Below, piece after piece: positions 1 through 11,303 of a stretch of DNA of 64,000 nucleotides. The stretch spans positions 90,458 through 154,457 of the forward strand of contig LNFL01000179.1 of the NCBI GenBank assembly GCA_001464275.1. Reading direction: 5' to 3'. This DNA comes from Actinobacteria bacterium Ga0077560. Lineage in GTDB: Bacteria > Actinomycetota > Thermoleophilia > Miltoncostaeales > Miltoncostaeaceae. A model generated the notes under the pieces. That model had not been told where the DNA came from and searched no databases. It was given only the letters and a program-made list of their open reading frames with translations. The first letter of the stretch is position 1, and each line of letters opens with the position of its first letter. Both the position numbers and the translations under genes were made by a program.

Positions 1-65
1 CGGCCGTCGAGCTCGAACTCGACCTGGTTCTCGACCGTCAGGTCGACGGGTGCGTACTCAGCCAC
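1..65 (-). CDS. nuoG: NADH-quinone oxidoreductase subunit G, N-terminal fragment
   Basis: Only the first 21 or so codons are present and the gene runs off the left edge. It starts at a GTG 8 bases after the nuoF stop and reads VAEYAPVDLTVENQVEFELD, which fits the start of the NuoG ferredoxin-like domain. NuoG is the large iron-sulfur subunit of the complex I peripheral arm and passes electrons from NuoF toward the quinone site. The identification rests mainly on position directly after nuoF in a canonical nuo order; the visible residues alone would not be enough. Confidence 0.7.
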   Translation of the reverse strand, partial: MAEYAPVDLTVENQVEFELDG

Positions 66-73
66 GGCTCACC

Positions 74-1372
<1,299 letters not shown>

Positions 1373-1376
1373 GCGA

Positions 1377-1880
1377 TCACCTCCACAGCTCGGCGGGGGT
1401 GGGGGCCTCGCGGAGCTCCTCGACGAGCTTCACGGCCTCCTCCGGGGTGAAGGGACCCTGGGTCTCCTCCGCGTCCACCTGGATGCACGCGCCCCGGTCG
1501 CAGTAGCCCAGGCACTGCGCCTCCTGGATGGTGATGCGCCCGTCCGCGGACGTGCCGCCGTGGTGGTGGTCGACGCCCTCGTGCTCGCACAGGGCCTCCC
1601 ACACCTCGTCGGAGCCGCGGAGCATGCAGGACAGCGTGATGCACACGCTCACCACGCGGTTGCCCACGGGCCGGGTGTAGAGGCGGTCGTAGAACGACGC
1701 CACGCTCTCCACGAACGACGGGCTGTAGCCGGTGGCCTCGGCCACGGCGGCCATGTCCTCGCGGGTGAGGTGGCCCTTCTCGGTCTGCGCGAACTTGAGG
1801 GCCGGCATCACGAGCGACCGCGGGTCGGCGAACTCGTGCCGGATCGGGTCCAGGTGTGCGCGGATCTGGTCGGCGTCCAT
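1377..1880 (-). CDS. nuoE: NADH-quinone oxidoreductase subunit E (2Fe-2S)
   Basis: NuoE is the 24-kDa-type thioredoxin-fold subunit carrying the 2Fe-2S cluster N1a next to NuoF. The product is 167 residues, normal length. The four ligands are visible as Cys80, Cys85, Cys123 and Cys127 (pattern C-x4-C, then C-x3-C in CLGYC). The ATG was chosen because it overlaps the nuoD TGA by one base (TGATG), a translationally coupled arrangement. The open frame continues upstream but has no reason to be used. Confidence 0.96.
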   Translation of the reverse strand: MDADQIRAHLDPIRHEFADPRSLVMPALKFAQTEKGHLTREDMAAVAEATGYSPSFVESVASFYDRLYTRPVGNRVVSVCITLSCMLRGSDEVWEALCEHEGVDHHHGGTSADGRITIQEAQCLGYCDRGACIQVDAEETQGPFTPEEAVKLVEELREAPTPAELWR

Positions 1881-3232
1881 CAGCGGTCGACACCACCCAT
1901 GACGTTGTCCAGGGAGCCGATCATCGCGATGAGGTCGGCGAGGTAGGCGTTCTTGGCCATCGGCCGCAGCGCCTGAAGGTTGACGAAGCTGGCGTCGCGC
2001 ATGTGCACGCGCACCGGCTTGGGGCCGCCGTCGGCGACGACGTAGCAGCCGATCTCCCCGCGGGGGCTCTCGACCGCCGAATACGCCTCGCCCTCGGGGA
2101 CCCGGAAGCCCTCGGTGACGAGCTTGAAGTGGTGGATGAGGGCCTCCATGGAGGTGGCCAGCTCCGGGCGCGGCGGGAGGACGACCTTGCGGTCGTCGGC
2201 GATGTGCGGGCCCTCGGGCAGCCCGTCCAGGCACTGCTGGATGATCCGCGTGGACTCCCGCATCTCGCGCAGGCGGATGAGGAAGCGGTCGTAGGCGTCG
2301 CCGTTGTTGCCCACCGGCACCGTGAAGTCGAAGTGCTCGTAGCCGCTGTACGGGCGCGCCTTGCGCAGGTCCAGGTCCACGCCGGCCGCGCGCAGGGCGG
2401 GCCCGGTGATCCCCAGGTCGATGAGCTGCTCGGCGGGCAGGACGCCCACGCCGCGGGTGCGCTCGATCCAGATGGGGTTGCCGGCGAGCATGCCCTCGTA
2501 CTCGTCGATGCGGGACGGCATCTCGTCGACGAACCGCTTGAGCAGGCCCAGGAAGCCGGGCGGGACGTCGTCCGCGCACCCGCCCACCTGGAAGTAGCGG
2601 TTGTTCATCCGCTCGCCGGAGATCATCTCGAACAGGTCGAGGGCCCGGTCGCGCTCGCGGTACGTGTAGAAGAACACCGTGATGGCGCCCAGCTCCAGGC
2701 CGCTGGTGCCGAGCCACACCAGGTGGCTGGTGATGCGGTTGAGCTCGCTGATCATCACCCGGAGCCACTTCGCCCGCTCCGGCACCTCCAGGTCGAGGAG
2801 CTTCTCGACGCTCTGGGTGTAGGCGTGGATGTTGAAGAAGGGTGAGAGGTAGTCCATCCGCGTGACCAGCGTGATGGCCTGCCAGTACGTCTTGTTCTCG
2901 CACTGCTTCTCGATGCCGGTGTGCAGGTAGCCGATCACCGGGTGGACGTCGCGGACGATCTCGCCGTCCAGCTGGGTCACCAGGCGCAGCACGCCGTGCG
3001 TGGAGGGGTGCTGCGGCCCGAGGTTGATGATCATCGGGTCGCGGGCGCCCGGCAGCGCCTTGGCGGCGATCTCCTCGCCCTCACGGGTGCGGGCGAGCGC
3101 CTCCTGCGGCGTGCCTGCCTCCGCGCCGGCGACGATCCGCTCGGTCTCGGCCAGCTCGCGGCCCTCGCGGGCGGCGGCCTCGCGCGCCTCGCGGGCCTCC
3201 GCGGTGAAGATGTCGATGCGCTCGGTTCCCAT
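1880..3232 (-). CDS. nuoD: NADH-quinone oxidoreductase subunit D (49-kDa)
   Basis: NuoD is the 49-kDa subunit lining the quinone-binding cavity at the junction of the peripheral and membrane arms. The 450-residue product contains the family signature LGPQHPSTHGVLR around residues 72-84. Later blocks such as GYLHTGIEK and GNNGDAYDR are also typical. The ATG at 3232 lies 10 bases after the nuoC stop; further upstream the frame is just the shadow of nuoC. The first roughly 65 residues, before the conserved core, are a charged Glu/Ala/Arg-rich extension. Confidence 0.97.
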   Translation of the reverse strand: MGTERIDIFTAEAREAREAAAREGRELAETERIVAGAEAGTPQEALARTREGEEIAAKALPGARDPMIINLGPQHPSTHGVLRLVTQLDGEIVRDVHPVIGYLHTGIEKQCENKTYWQAITLVTRMDYLSPFFNIHAYTQSVEKLLDLEVPERAKWLRVMISELNRITSHLVWLGTSGLELGAITVFFYTYRERDRALDLFEMISGERMNNRYFQVGGCADDVPPGFLGLLKRFVDEMPSRIDEYEGMLAGNPIWIERTRGVGVLPAEQLIDLGITGPALRAAGVDLDLRKARPYSGYEHFDFTVPVGNNGDAYDRFLIRLREMRESTRIIQQCLDGLPEGPHIADDRKVVLPPRPELATSMEALIHHFKLVTEGFRVPEGEAYSAVESPRGEIGCYVVADGGPKPVRVHMRDASFVNLQALRPMAKNAYLADLIAMIGSLDNVMGGVDR

Positions 3233-3242
3233 TCGCCTCGTC

Positions 3243-3728
3243 CTAGACGGCGTCGCTGAACCAGACGTCCTCGCCCCCGAGCGGGTAGTCACGCCGCAGC
3301 GGGTGACCTTCCCAGTCGAAGGGCATGAGGATCCGGGAGAGGTCGGGATGGTCGGCGAACCGCACGCCGAACATGTCCCACACCTCACGCTCGTGCCAGT
3401 TGGCGGTGGCCCAGACGGGCGTCACCGAGGGGACCTCGGGGGTCTCGGCATCGGCCCACACCCGCAGGCGCAGCCGGTCGCCGGTCTCCACCGAGAACAG
3501 GTGGTAGGCCATCCGGAAGCGGTTCCCGCGGCCGTCGCCGGCCGGGAAGTCGGCGCAGGTGACGTCCGAGAGGAGCTTGAACGAGCAGGGCTCGCCCTTC
3601 AGGAACCGGCCGACCTCGGCGATCCGGTCGCGGGCGATCTCGATGGTGAGCTCGTCGCCCGGTCCCTCGAACTCGTCCACCACGGCGCCGGGACAGGCGG
3701 CCTCGATGAGGCTGCGGTACTCGCTCAC
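3243..3728 (-). CDS. nuoC: NADH-quinone oxidoreductase subunit C (30-kDa)
   Basis: NuoC is the 30-kDa structural subunit that packs against NuoD and NuoB. The 161-residue product ends in the family pattern [20 protein letters not shown], then [18 protein letters not shown]. It is separate from nuoD, unlike the nuoCD fusion of E. coli. The GTG start was chosen because it makes a 4-base GTGA overlap with the nuoB stop, which suggests coupling. The final [10 protein letters not shown] is somewhat variable in the family. Confidence 0.95.
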   Translation of the reverse strand: MSEYRSLIEAACPGAVVDEFEGPGDELTIEIARDRIAEVGRFLKGEPCSFKLLSDVTCADFPAGDGRGNRFRMAYHLFSVETGDRLRLRVWADAETPEVPSVTPVWATANWHEREVWDMFGVRFADHPDLSRILMPFDWEGHPLRRDYPLGGEDVWFSDAV

Positions 3729-4378
3729 GGGCGGACCGCCGGGGACGACAGGGCACGCGCACGCTCGGCGGCCTCCTCGGGCAGGGGCATGCCCCGCTCG
3801 CGCATGAGGTCGACGGAGCTCGGCAGGCCCTTCGCGCCGATGGTCCGGTGGAGCACCAGGATGCCCTCGAGCAGGCCTTCGGGACGCGGCGGGCAGCCGG
3901 GGACGTACACGTCCACGGGGACCACCTTGTCCACGCCCTGCATGATGGCGTAGTTGTTGAACACCCCGCCGGAGCTGGCGCAGGCGCCCATGCTGATCAC
4001 CCACTTGGGTTCCAGCATCTGGTCGTAGATGCGCCGCAGGACCGGCGCCATCTTCTGCGAGACGCGCCCGCTCACGATGAGCAGGTCGGCCTGGCGCGGG
4101 GAGGCGCGGAAGACCTCGGCGCCGAAGCGCGCGATGTCGTACCGCGGGGTGGCGGTGTGCATCATCTCGATCGCGCAGCAGGCCAGCCCGAACGTGGCGG
4201 GCCACATCGACGACGAGCGCGCCCAGCTGAGCGCGCGGTCGACGGTGGTGGTGAGCAGGCGCTTGACGAACGCCTCCTCCTCCGCGTTCTCGACGAGGTC
4301 CCGGAGGTCCTTGTCGATGTCCGGGTCCAGTCGCGGGGCGCGCTCGGCGGGACCGCCGGGCGGTGGGATCAACGCCAT
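3725..4378 (-). CDS. nuoB: NADH-quinone oxidoreductase subunit B (PSST, cluster N2)
   Basis: NuoB holds cluster N2, the last 4Fe-4S centre before quinone. The family block around [17 protein letters not shown] gives the adjacent-cysteine pair, and the other ligands are in MGACASSGG and [10 protein letters not shown]. The product is 217 residues. The ATG at 4378 (MALIPPPGG) is preferred over one at 4399 because the latter lies inside a GGAGGAAGGGAG Shine-Dalgarno stretch that is well placed for 4378. The gene overlaps the end of nuoA by 10 bases. Confidence 0.96.
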   Translation of the reverse strand: MALIPPPGGPAERAPRLDPDIDKDLRDLVENAEEEAFVKRLLTTTVDRALSWARSSSMWPATFGLACCAIEMMHTATPRYDIARFGAEVFRASPRQADLLIVSGRVSQKMAPVLRRIYDQMLEPKWVISMGACASSGGVFNNYAIMQGVDKVVPVDVYVPGCPPRPEGLLEGILVLHRTIGAKGLPSSVDLMRERGMPLPEEAAERARALSSPAVRP

Positions 4379-4728
4379 TCGAGCGCTCCCTTCCTCCATA
4401 CCCAGATCAGCGCCACGACCACCGTGAACATGAAGGTGAGCAGCGAGACCAGGGCGGTGACGCCGGCGTCGCGGAGCACGAGCGCCAGCGGGTAGATGAA
4501 CGCGAGCTCGATGTCGAAGACGATGAACAGCATCGCCGTGAGGTAGAAGTCGATCGAGAAGCGCTGACGCACGGGCGTCGTCGCAAGGATGCCGCTCTCG
4601 TACGGCAGCCCCTTGACCCGGTTCGGCCTCGGGCGCACCGAGACCTTGCTGAGGCCAAGGATGCCCAAGCCCACGGCCAAGCCGGCGGCCAGGAAGACCA
4701 CGATGGGCAGATAGTCAGAAAGTTCCAC
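4369..4728 (-). CDS. nuoA: NADH-quinone oxidoreductase subunit A
   Basis: NuoA is a small complex I subunit with three membrane helices at the interface of the two arms. The 119-residue product shows helices near 7-28, 63-85 and 93-113. The conserved loop has [20 protein letters not shown] and the acidic helix has FDIELAF. A GTG at 4728 is chosen because AGAAGG sits 6 bases upstream; a TTG at 4743 would add five residues. This is the first gene of the operon, facing away from the isocitrate dehydrogenase gene. Confidence 0.94.
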   Translation of the reverse strand: MELSDYLPIVVFLAAGLAVGLGILGLSKVSVRPRPNRVKGLPYESGILATTPVRQRFSIDFYLTAMLFIVFDIELAFIYPLALVLRDAGVTALVSLLTFMFTVVVALIWVWRKGALEWR

Positions 4729-5028
4729 CGGCGCCCTTCTCAATCCGTCGCGCGAACGCCGAGCACCCGCGATTCGTCCGGCACGCTAGCAACGCGTCAC
4801 CGCCCCCGCATCTCTGTAACGAACAACACTTTGGGCCGGGTGACGAACGTTTCCCCCACGGGGGTCCGGTCGGCACCGTCGTGACGTGTTTCGGTCCCCG
4901 CGGGCCGTACTTGACGGACGAGTCGGACCCCTGTGACGCGGGCAGATCCCGAAGGGGGAAGCGCACCGCGTGCCGTTCGACTAGATTTCCTGGCTGTTTC
5001 GTCCTGCTGCCCGACACGGGGAATTGGC
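4729..5028. promoter_or_regulatory. Divergent intergenic region between nuoA and icd
   Basis: About 300 bases separate the two divergent starts, so promoters for both transcripts should lie here. A TTGACG at 4911-4916 matches a -35 consensus on the plus strand, but no convincing -10 box follows at 16-19 bases. On the minus strand a TAGCGT near 4784-4789 could be an actinobacterial-type -10, without a clear -35. I see no riboswitch-like structure and no small open frame that stands out. Function is inferred from position only. Confidence 0.4.
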
Positions 5029-7257
<2,229 letters not shown>

Positions 7258-7270
7258 CGCGTCGCGTCCC

Positions 7271-7301
7271 GGTCCCGGCGCCCCCCGCGGGCGCCGGGAC
7301 C
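7271..7301 (+). terminator. Hairpin after icd
   Basis: A perfect 13-bp stem (GGTCCCGGCGCCC and its complement) with a 5-base loop begins 13 bases after the icd stop. There is no U-rich tail, so it is not a classical intrinsic terminator. In very GC-rich genomes such stems commonly end transcripts or protect 3' ends. The role is inferred. Confidence 0.65.
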
Positions 7302-7343
7302 CTCGCCGGGCGCGCATCGCGGCCGCGGCGTAGCGTGCCGTCC

Positions 7344-7649
7344 ATGGACCGACTCGACTTCTTCGCCAAGGCCGTCGCCGACGACCCGGGCGTCGCGAGG
7401 GCCCGCTTCGCCTACGCGGTGGAGCTGCAGCGTGCCGGCCGGCTGGATGACGCGGTCGAGCAGTACCGCGCCTACCTGGGGCTCCAGGAGGACGAGGGCA
7501 ACGCCTGGCAGCGGATGGGCGAGGCCCTCGCGGCCCTCGGCCGCGCCGATGATGCCGCCGACGCCTACCTGGAGGGGATCGAGGCGGCGCTCAAGCACGG
7601 GCACACCGGGATGGCGGACGACATCCGGGCCGCGCTGGAGGCGCTCTGA
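7344..7649 (+). CDS. Small tetratricopeptide-repeat protein
   Basis: The 101-residue protein is almost entirely helical, with about two TPR-like units: [21 protein letters not shown] near residues 17-37 and [20 protein letters not shown] near 52-71. TPRs are protein-binding scaffolds, and no partner is evident. ATG 7344 is chosen; a GTG at 7335 would add three residues. The stop codon lies within a CTGA overlap with the downstream ABC permease, so the two are probably translated from one message. The specific function is unknown. Confidence 0.8.
   Translation: MDRLDFFAKAVADDPGVARARFAYAVELQRAGRLDDAVEQYRAYLGLQEDEGNAWQRMGEALAALGRADDAADAYLEGIEAALKHGHTGMADDIRAALEAL
7637..7641 (+). promoter_or_regulatory. 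Ribosome binding site supporting the CTG start of the permease
   Basis: GGAGG lies inside the end of the TPR gene, 4 bases before CTG 7646. It is the only good Shine-Dalgarno match upstream of the conserved start of the permease. It supports initiation at a CTG codon overlapping the previous stop. Confidence 0.5.
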
Positions 7650-8437
7650 CGCTCCCGCGGCCCCTCGCCGCGTACGCCTTCTCCCCCGCCGGCGCCCTGC
7701 GCTTCTGGCAGCGCAACGCCACCGTCGGCCGCAAGACCCTGCTCACCACCCTCACGCCCCGGTTCATCGAGGCCATCGCGTACCTGGCGGTGATGGGCCT
7801 GGGCCTGGGGACCTACCTCACCACGGTGCAGGGCGTGGACTACGTGGAGTTCATCGCCCCGGGCGTGGCGGCGTCCACCGTGATGTTCGGGGCGATCGTG
7901 GAGACCACGTACAACAGCTTCGTCCGCATCCACATCCGGCGCGTCTACGAGGCGGCGATCACCACGCCCCTGTCGGTGCAGGACGTGGTGGTGGGCGAGT
8001 ATCTCTGGGCGTCCACGCGGGCGCTCGCCTACGGGGTCATCTTCCTGGGCGTGATGACGGCCTTCGGGTTGGTGGCGTCACCGGTGGTGCTGCTGGCGGT
8101 GCCCGTGATGGCCCTCGGGGCGCTGGTGTTCGCGGTGCTCGGGATGGTCTACACGGCCTTCGTGAGCAACATCGAGCACTTCAACATCTTCTACACCGGC
8201 GTGCTCACGCCCATGTTCCTGTTCGGGGGCGTGTTCTTCCCGTTCGACGACCTGCCCGGGTGGGCGCAGGCGATCGGCTGGTGCCTGCCCCTCTCGCATC
8301 TGGTGGCGGCGCTGCGCGACCTGAGCCTGGGAACGCCCGGGCTGTCCACGCTGGGCCATGTGGGCGTGCTCGCCGCGATCGGCGCGGCGGCGTTCCCGGT
8401 GCCGCTGGTGCGGCTGGGGCGCGCGCTGCGGCGGTGA
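7646..8437 (+). CDS. ABC-2 type transporter permease, NodJ/DrrB-like
   Basis: This is a membrane permease of the ABC-2 family with about six helices across 263 residues. The N-terminal [17 protein letters not shown] is typical of NodJ-type permeases. [15 protein letters not shown] and the late [14 protein letters not shown] are also typical. The first ATG/GTG/TTG in this frame is GTG 7790, which would remove the conserved N-terminus and first helix. The frame opens at 7553 and the only plausible start is CTG 7646, overlapping the TPR stop as CTGA with GGAGG upstream. No ATP-binding partner gene is adjacent. Substrate unknown. Confidence 0.85.
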   Translation: MTLPRPLAAYAFSPAGALRFWQRNATVGRKTLLTTLTPRFIEAIAYLAVMGLGLGTYLTTVQGVDYVEFIAPGVAASTVMFGAIVETTYNSFVRIHIRRVYEAAITTPLSVQDVVVGEYLWASTRALAYGVIFLGVMTAFGLVASPVVLLAVPVMALGALVFAVLGMVYTAFVSNIEHFNIFYTGVLTPMFLFGGVFFPFDDLPGWAQAIGWCLPLSHLVAALRDLSLGTPGLSTLGHVGVLAAIGAAAFPVPLVRLGRALRR

Positions 8438-8468
8438 TCCCGGGACCCGCGCGGCGCGGGTCCCGGGA
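8438..8468. terminator. Bidirectional hairpin between convergent genes
   Basis: An inverted repeat of 15 bases on each side of a single G (arms begin TCCCGGGACC) fills the gap between the permease and the malic-enzyme-like gene. As a hairpin it gives a 14-bp stem with a 3-base loop. It directly follows the permease stop and is symmetrical, so it could end transcription from both sides. There is no U tract. Confidence 0.75.
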
Positions 8469-8476
8469 ACCGTGGA

Positions 8477-9725
8477 TCAGGCAGGCGTGACCCGGGCGAC
8501 GCCCGAGGACACGGCGGCGGCGCGCACAGCGGCGGCGACCAGGTCCACGAGGTCGTCGGCCAGCACCGACGGCAGGATCCCGTCGGCCGGGACCGCGCCG
8601 TCCTCGTCGTGCGCCGACGCGGCGAGCGCGTCGGCGGCCGCCAGGCACATCGCGTCGTCCACCGTGGTGGCGCGGACGTCGAGCGCTCCCCGCCAGAGGC
8701 CGGGCAGCACCAGGCCCGCGGTCACCTGGTTGGGCGAGCTGGCGACGTTGCTGCCGTAGACGGCGGCGCCCGCGGCGTCCGGGCTGGGGCCGGCCATGGA
8801 GAGCACCACGCCGCCGGGGGCGAGCCCCGCGGCCGTCGCGGCACCGACCGGGCCGTCGAACGCCACCAGCGCGTGGGCGCCGGCGGGGTCCGCGGTGACG
8901 GTCGCCCCGGCGGCGGCCAGCAGGCGCGCGGCCGCGGTGCCGCCGGCGGTGTCCTGCCCGGTCACGGCGACGGTCGCGCCGCGCAGGTCGGCGCCACCCA
9001 CGGCCAGCCCGTTGCGCAGCGCGGCGACGACCGCCACGGCCGTGCCCTGCTCCTCGACGAGCACCGGGATGTCGAGGCGCGCGTCGAGCGCGTCGCGGAT
9101 CGCGAAGCAGCGCGGCGTGGCGATGCTGGTGAGGTGCACGCCGGCGAAGACCGAGCTGCACAGGGCGATCGTGTTGACGATCTCGTCGTCGTCACGGGAG
9201 TCCACCGGCAACGGGAAGGCGTCGATGCCGGCCAGCTCGCGCAGGAACAGGCTGGTGGCCTCGCACGCCGGCAGGGAGGCGTCCACGCCCAGGTCGCCCA
9301 GGCCCACCACGTCGCTGCCGTCGCTCACCACCATCACGCTGTTGGCCTTGATGGTGTAGTCCCAGGTCTGCTCGAAGTCGTGGTGGATCGCCATGCAGAT
9401 GCGCGCCACACCCGGCGAGTACGCCATGGTCAGGTCGTCGCGGCCCGATGGTGCCGCCCTGGTGGGTCTCCAGCACGCGGGAGGAGACGCCCTCCACCGA
9501 GAAGCCGGGCAGCCCGCCCACCGCGGCGATCACCTCGTCGGCGTGCGCGCCGTCACGCACCCGCACCTGCACGTCCCGCTCCACGTTCGTCTTGGTGGAA
9601 CGTACGACGTTCACCGCCCCGACCTGCGCGCCGGTCTCGCCGATGCGCCGGGCGAGCTGGCCGAAGCTGCCCGTGGCGACCGGCATGAGCGTCCGGAGGG
9701 TGAGGGTGGTGAGGTTGTCGGGCAT
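8477..9725 (-). pseudogene. ACT-domain malic-enzyme-like gene, frameshifted and active-site degenerate
   Basis: The first frame (ATG 9725) encodes an ACT-like regulatory domain of about 90 residues ending in ETHQGGTI, as in ACT-containing malic enzymes. The enzyme part continues in another frame from about 9441-9450: RDDLTMAYSPGVARICMAI, TIKANSVMVVSDG and GLGDLG. A spacer of several residues normally found between these segments also seems missing. Metal-binding positions differ from functional enzymes: the usual NLEDI reads HLTSI and the usual DDQHGT reads EEQGTA. The dinucleotide motif GAGAAG reads GQDTAG. It is probably decayed or repurposed. The downstream part could restart at ATG 9427, but no good ribosome binding site is seen. 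Confidence 0.75.
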
Positions 9726-9868
9726 TCAGGATCCCTTTCGGAACGTCCGCCGGCGGACGGCCTCCGGGGGTCACCCGCGGCCCTCCACCGAGATGTCTCG
9801 TTCGCGTCGCCCGTGCCGCCGATGCCCCGGCGGGCGCGGCGTGCCGACGCGAGGGGGAATCCTACCGG

Positions 9869-11248
9869 CTAGGCGGCGGCCGTCCGCGGGATCGGCGACG
9901 CCCCGGCCGGCTCGCCCCGCGGCGGCAGGCCGTGGGCGATGTCGCAGAGTGCGTCCAGGGCGGGCGGCCAGAACGCGGTGCCGCGATCGGATCGCATGAT
10001 CGCCAGGGCATCCGCGATCGGCATGCCCGCGCGGTACGGCCGGTCGGCCGTGAGGGCGTCGAACACGTCCGCGACCGCCAGGATGCGCCCGCCCTGCGGG
10101 ATTGCGTCGCCCCGCAGCCCGCGGTGGTACCCGCCGCCGTCGATCCGCTCGTGGTGCGACGCGGCCGCCGGGGCGATCTCGGCCAGCAGCGAGATGCGTC
10201 CCAGGATCTCCTCGGTGAAGCGGGCGTGCATGCGGACCTGCGCGAACTCCTCGTCGGTGAGGCGGCCGGCCTTGTCGAGGATCGCGCTGCTCACCCCGAG
10301 CTTGCCGATGTCGTGCAGGAGCCCGGCGCGGCGCAGGGCCAGCAGGCCGGCGTCGTCCTCGCCGAGCGCGCGGCCGATCGCCACGGCGTACTCGGCGACC
10401 GCCGTGGAGTGGTTGAAGGTGTAGCTCGACTTGGCGTCGATGACCTGCGCGAACGCCTCGGCGATGCGGTCGAGGTGGCCGTCGTGGGCCTCCTCGTGCT
10501 CCGGGTCGGGCTCCATGCGCGCCACCACCCCCGGGTCGTGCGCCTCGGCGAGGTGCTCCCAGATGGGGTCGGCGTCGGGGATCGCGAGGAACGCGTCGGC
10601 CACCTCCGGGCTGAACCAGCGCCCGCGCCGCTTGCGGACCATCCGCCGGGCGGCATCCCGGCCGAGCGAGGTGACGAACACCTCCGCGGTCTGCGACAGG
10701 CAGGCGATCCGCGCCAGCGGGGGGATCTCCTCGCCGCTCAGCCGCCGTGGGCGCCCCTTGCCGTCCCAGTGCTCGTCCAGGCAGCGCACCGTGTCGGCGG
10801 CCGAGGGCGGGAAGCCCAGCTGGGCCACGATCTGCGCCCCCCGCTCGCACCGGGCGTCCACCACCACCTCGTCGCGGGCGAACTCCAGCGCCACGCGCAG
10901 GGTGTGGCGGGCGTTCAACAGCCCTCCCGCCTCCACCAGGCTCCCGGCGACGTAGCGCAGGGCCGCCGAGGGGCGCGTCCAGTCCACCAGCTTCCCCGCG
11001 CGCTTGAGGGCGAGGTCGTCGGCCCCGAAGATCTGCGACATCCGGGCGGCGCTGCTGGAGCAGCCGGAGTCCTTGAGCAGCACCGCGTAGTACAGCGCGG
11101 CACGGTCGGCGGGGGCCACGCCCAGGTCCTCGGCCAGGCGCATGCCCAGCACGCATGTGCGGCCCGCATGTCCCTCCACCTGCCCCTCGGTGAGGTCCAG
11201 GGCGTGGGAGAGGGCGGCGACGATCTCCGAGCGGCTGAAGGCTGGCAT
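9869..11248 (-). CDS. HD-GYP domain protein, probable c-di-GMP phosphodiesterase or HD hydrolase
   Basis: The 459-residue protein has two parts. The C-terminal half is an HD-GYP domain (about residues 250-440) with NHSTAVAEYA, LLHDIGKLGVS, HHERIDGGGYHRGL and the late DVFDALTADRPYR. Its GYP triad reads GYH. The N-terminal half (about 1-240) resembles a diverged HD region with EGHAGRTCVLGMRLAEDLG, LLKDSGC and DEHWDGKG. Such proteins usually hydrolyse cyclic di-GMP, although the altered GYP leaves activity uncertain. No membrane helix or signal peptide is seen. It lies 55 bases after another HD-GYP gene and may be co-transcribed. Confidence 0.85.
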   Translation of the reverse strand: MPAFSRSEIVAALSHALDLTEGQVEGHAGRTCVLGMRLAEDLGVAPADRAALYYAVLLKDSGCSSSAARMSQIFGADDLALKRAGKLVDWTRPSAALRYVAGSLVEAGGLLNARHTLRVALEFARDEVVVDARCERGAQIVAQLGFPPSAADTVRCLDEHWDGKGRPRRLSGEEIPPLARIACLSQTAEVFVTSLGRDAARRMVRKRRGRWFSPEVADAFLAIPDADPIWEHLAEAHDPGVVARMEPDPEHEEAHDGHLDRIAEAFAQVIDAKSSYTFNHSTAVAEYAVAIGRALGEDDAGLLALRRAGLLHDIGKLGVSSAILDKAGRLTDEEFAQVRMHARFTEEILGRISLLAEIAPAAASHHERIDGGGYHRGLRGDAIPQGGRILAVADVFDALTADRPYRAGMPIADALAIMRSDRGTAFWPPALDALCDIAHGLPPRGEPAGASPIPRTAAA

Positions 11249-11303
11249 CCATGGGGTTCATCGACCGCACCGGCGGCGGACCTGACCCCCTTCCACGGTC
11301 CGT

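Noticed and set aside
3233..3388. Longer nuoD start upstream of 3232
   Set aside because: The added residues are the out-of-frame reading of nuoC and do not resemble NuoD.
4911..4939. TTGACG as an icd promoter -35 box
   Set aside because: No -10 match at 16-19 bases, so it may be chance; kept only as a remark on the intergenic region.
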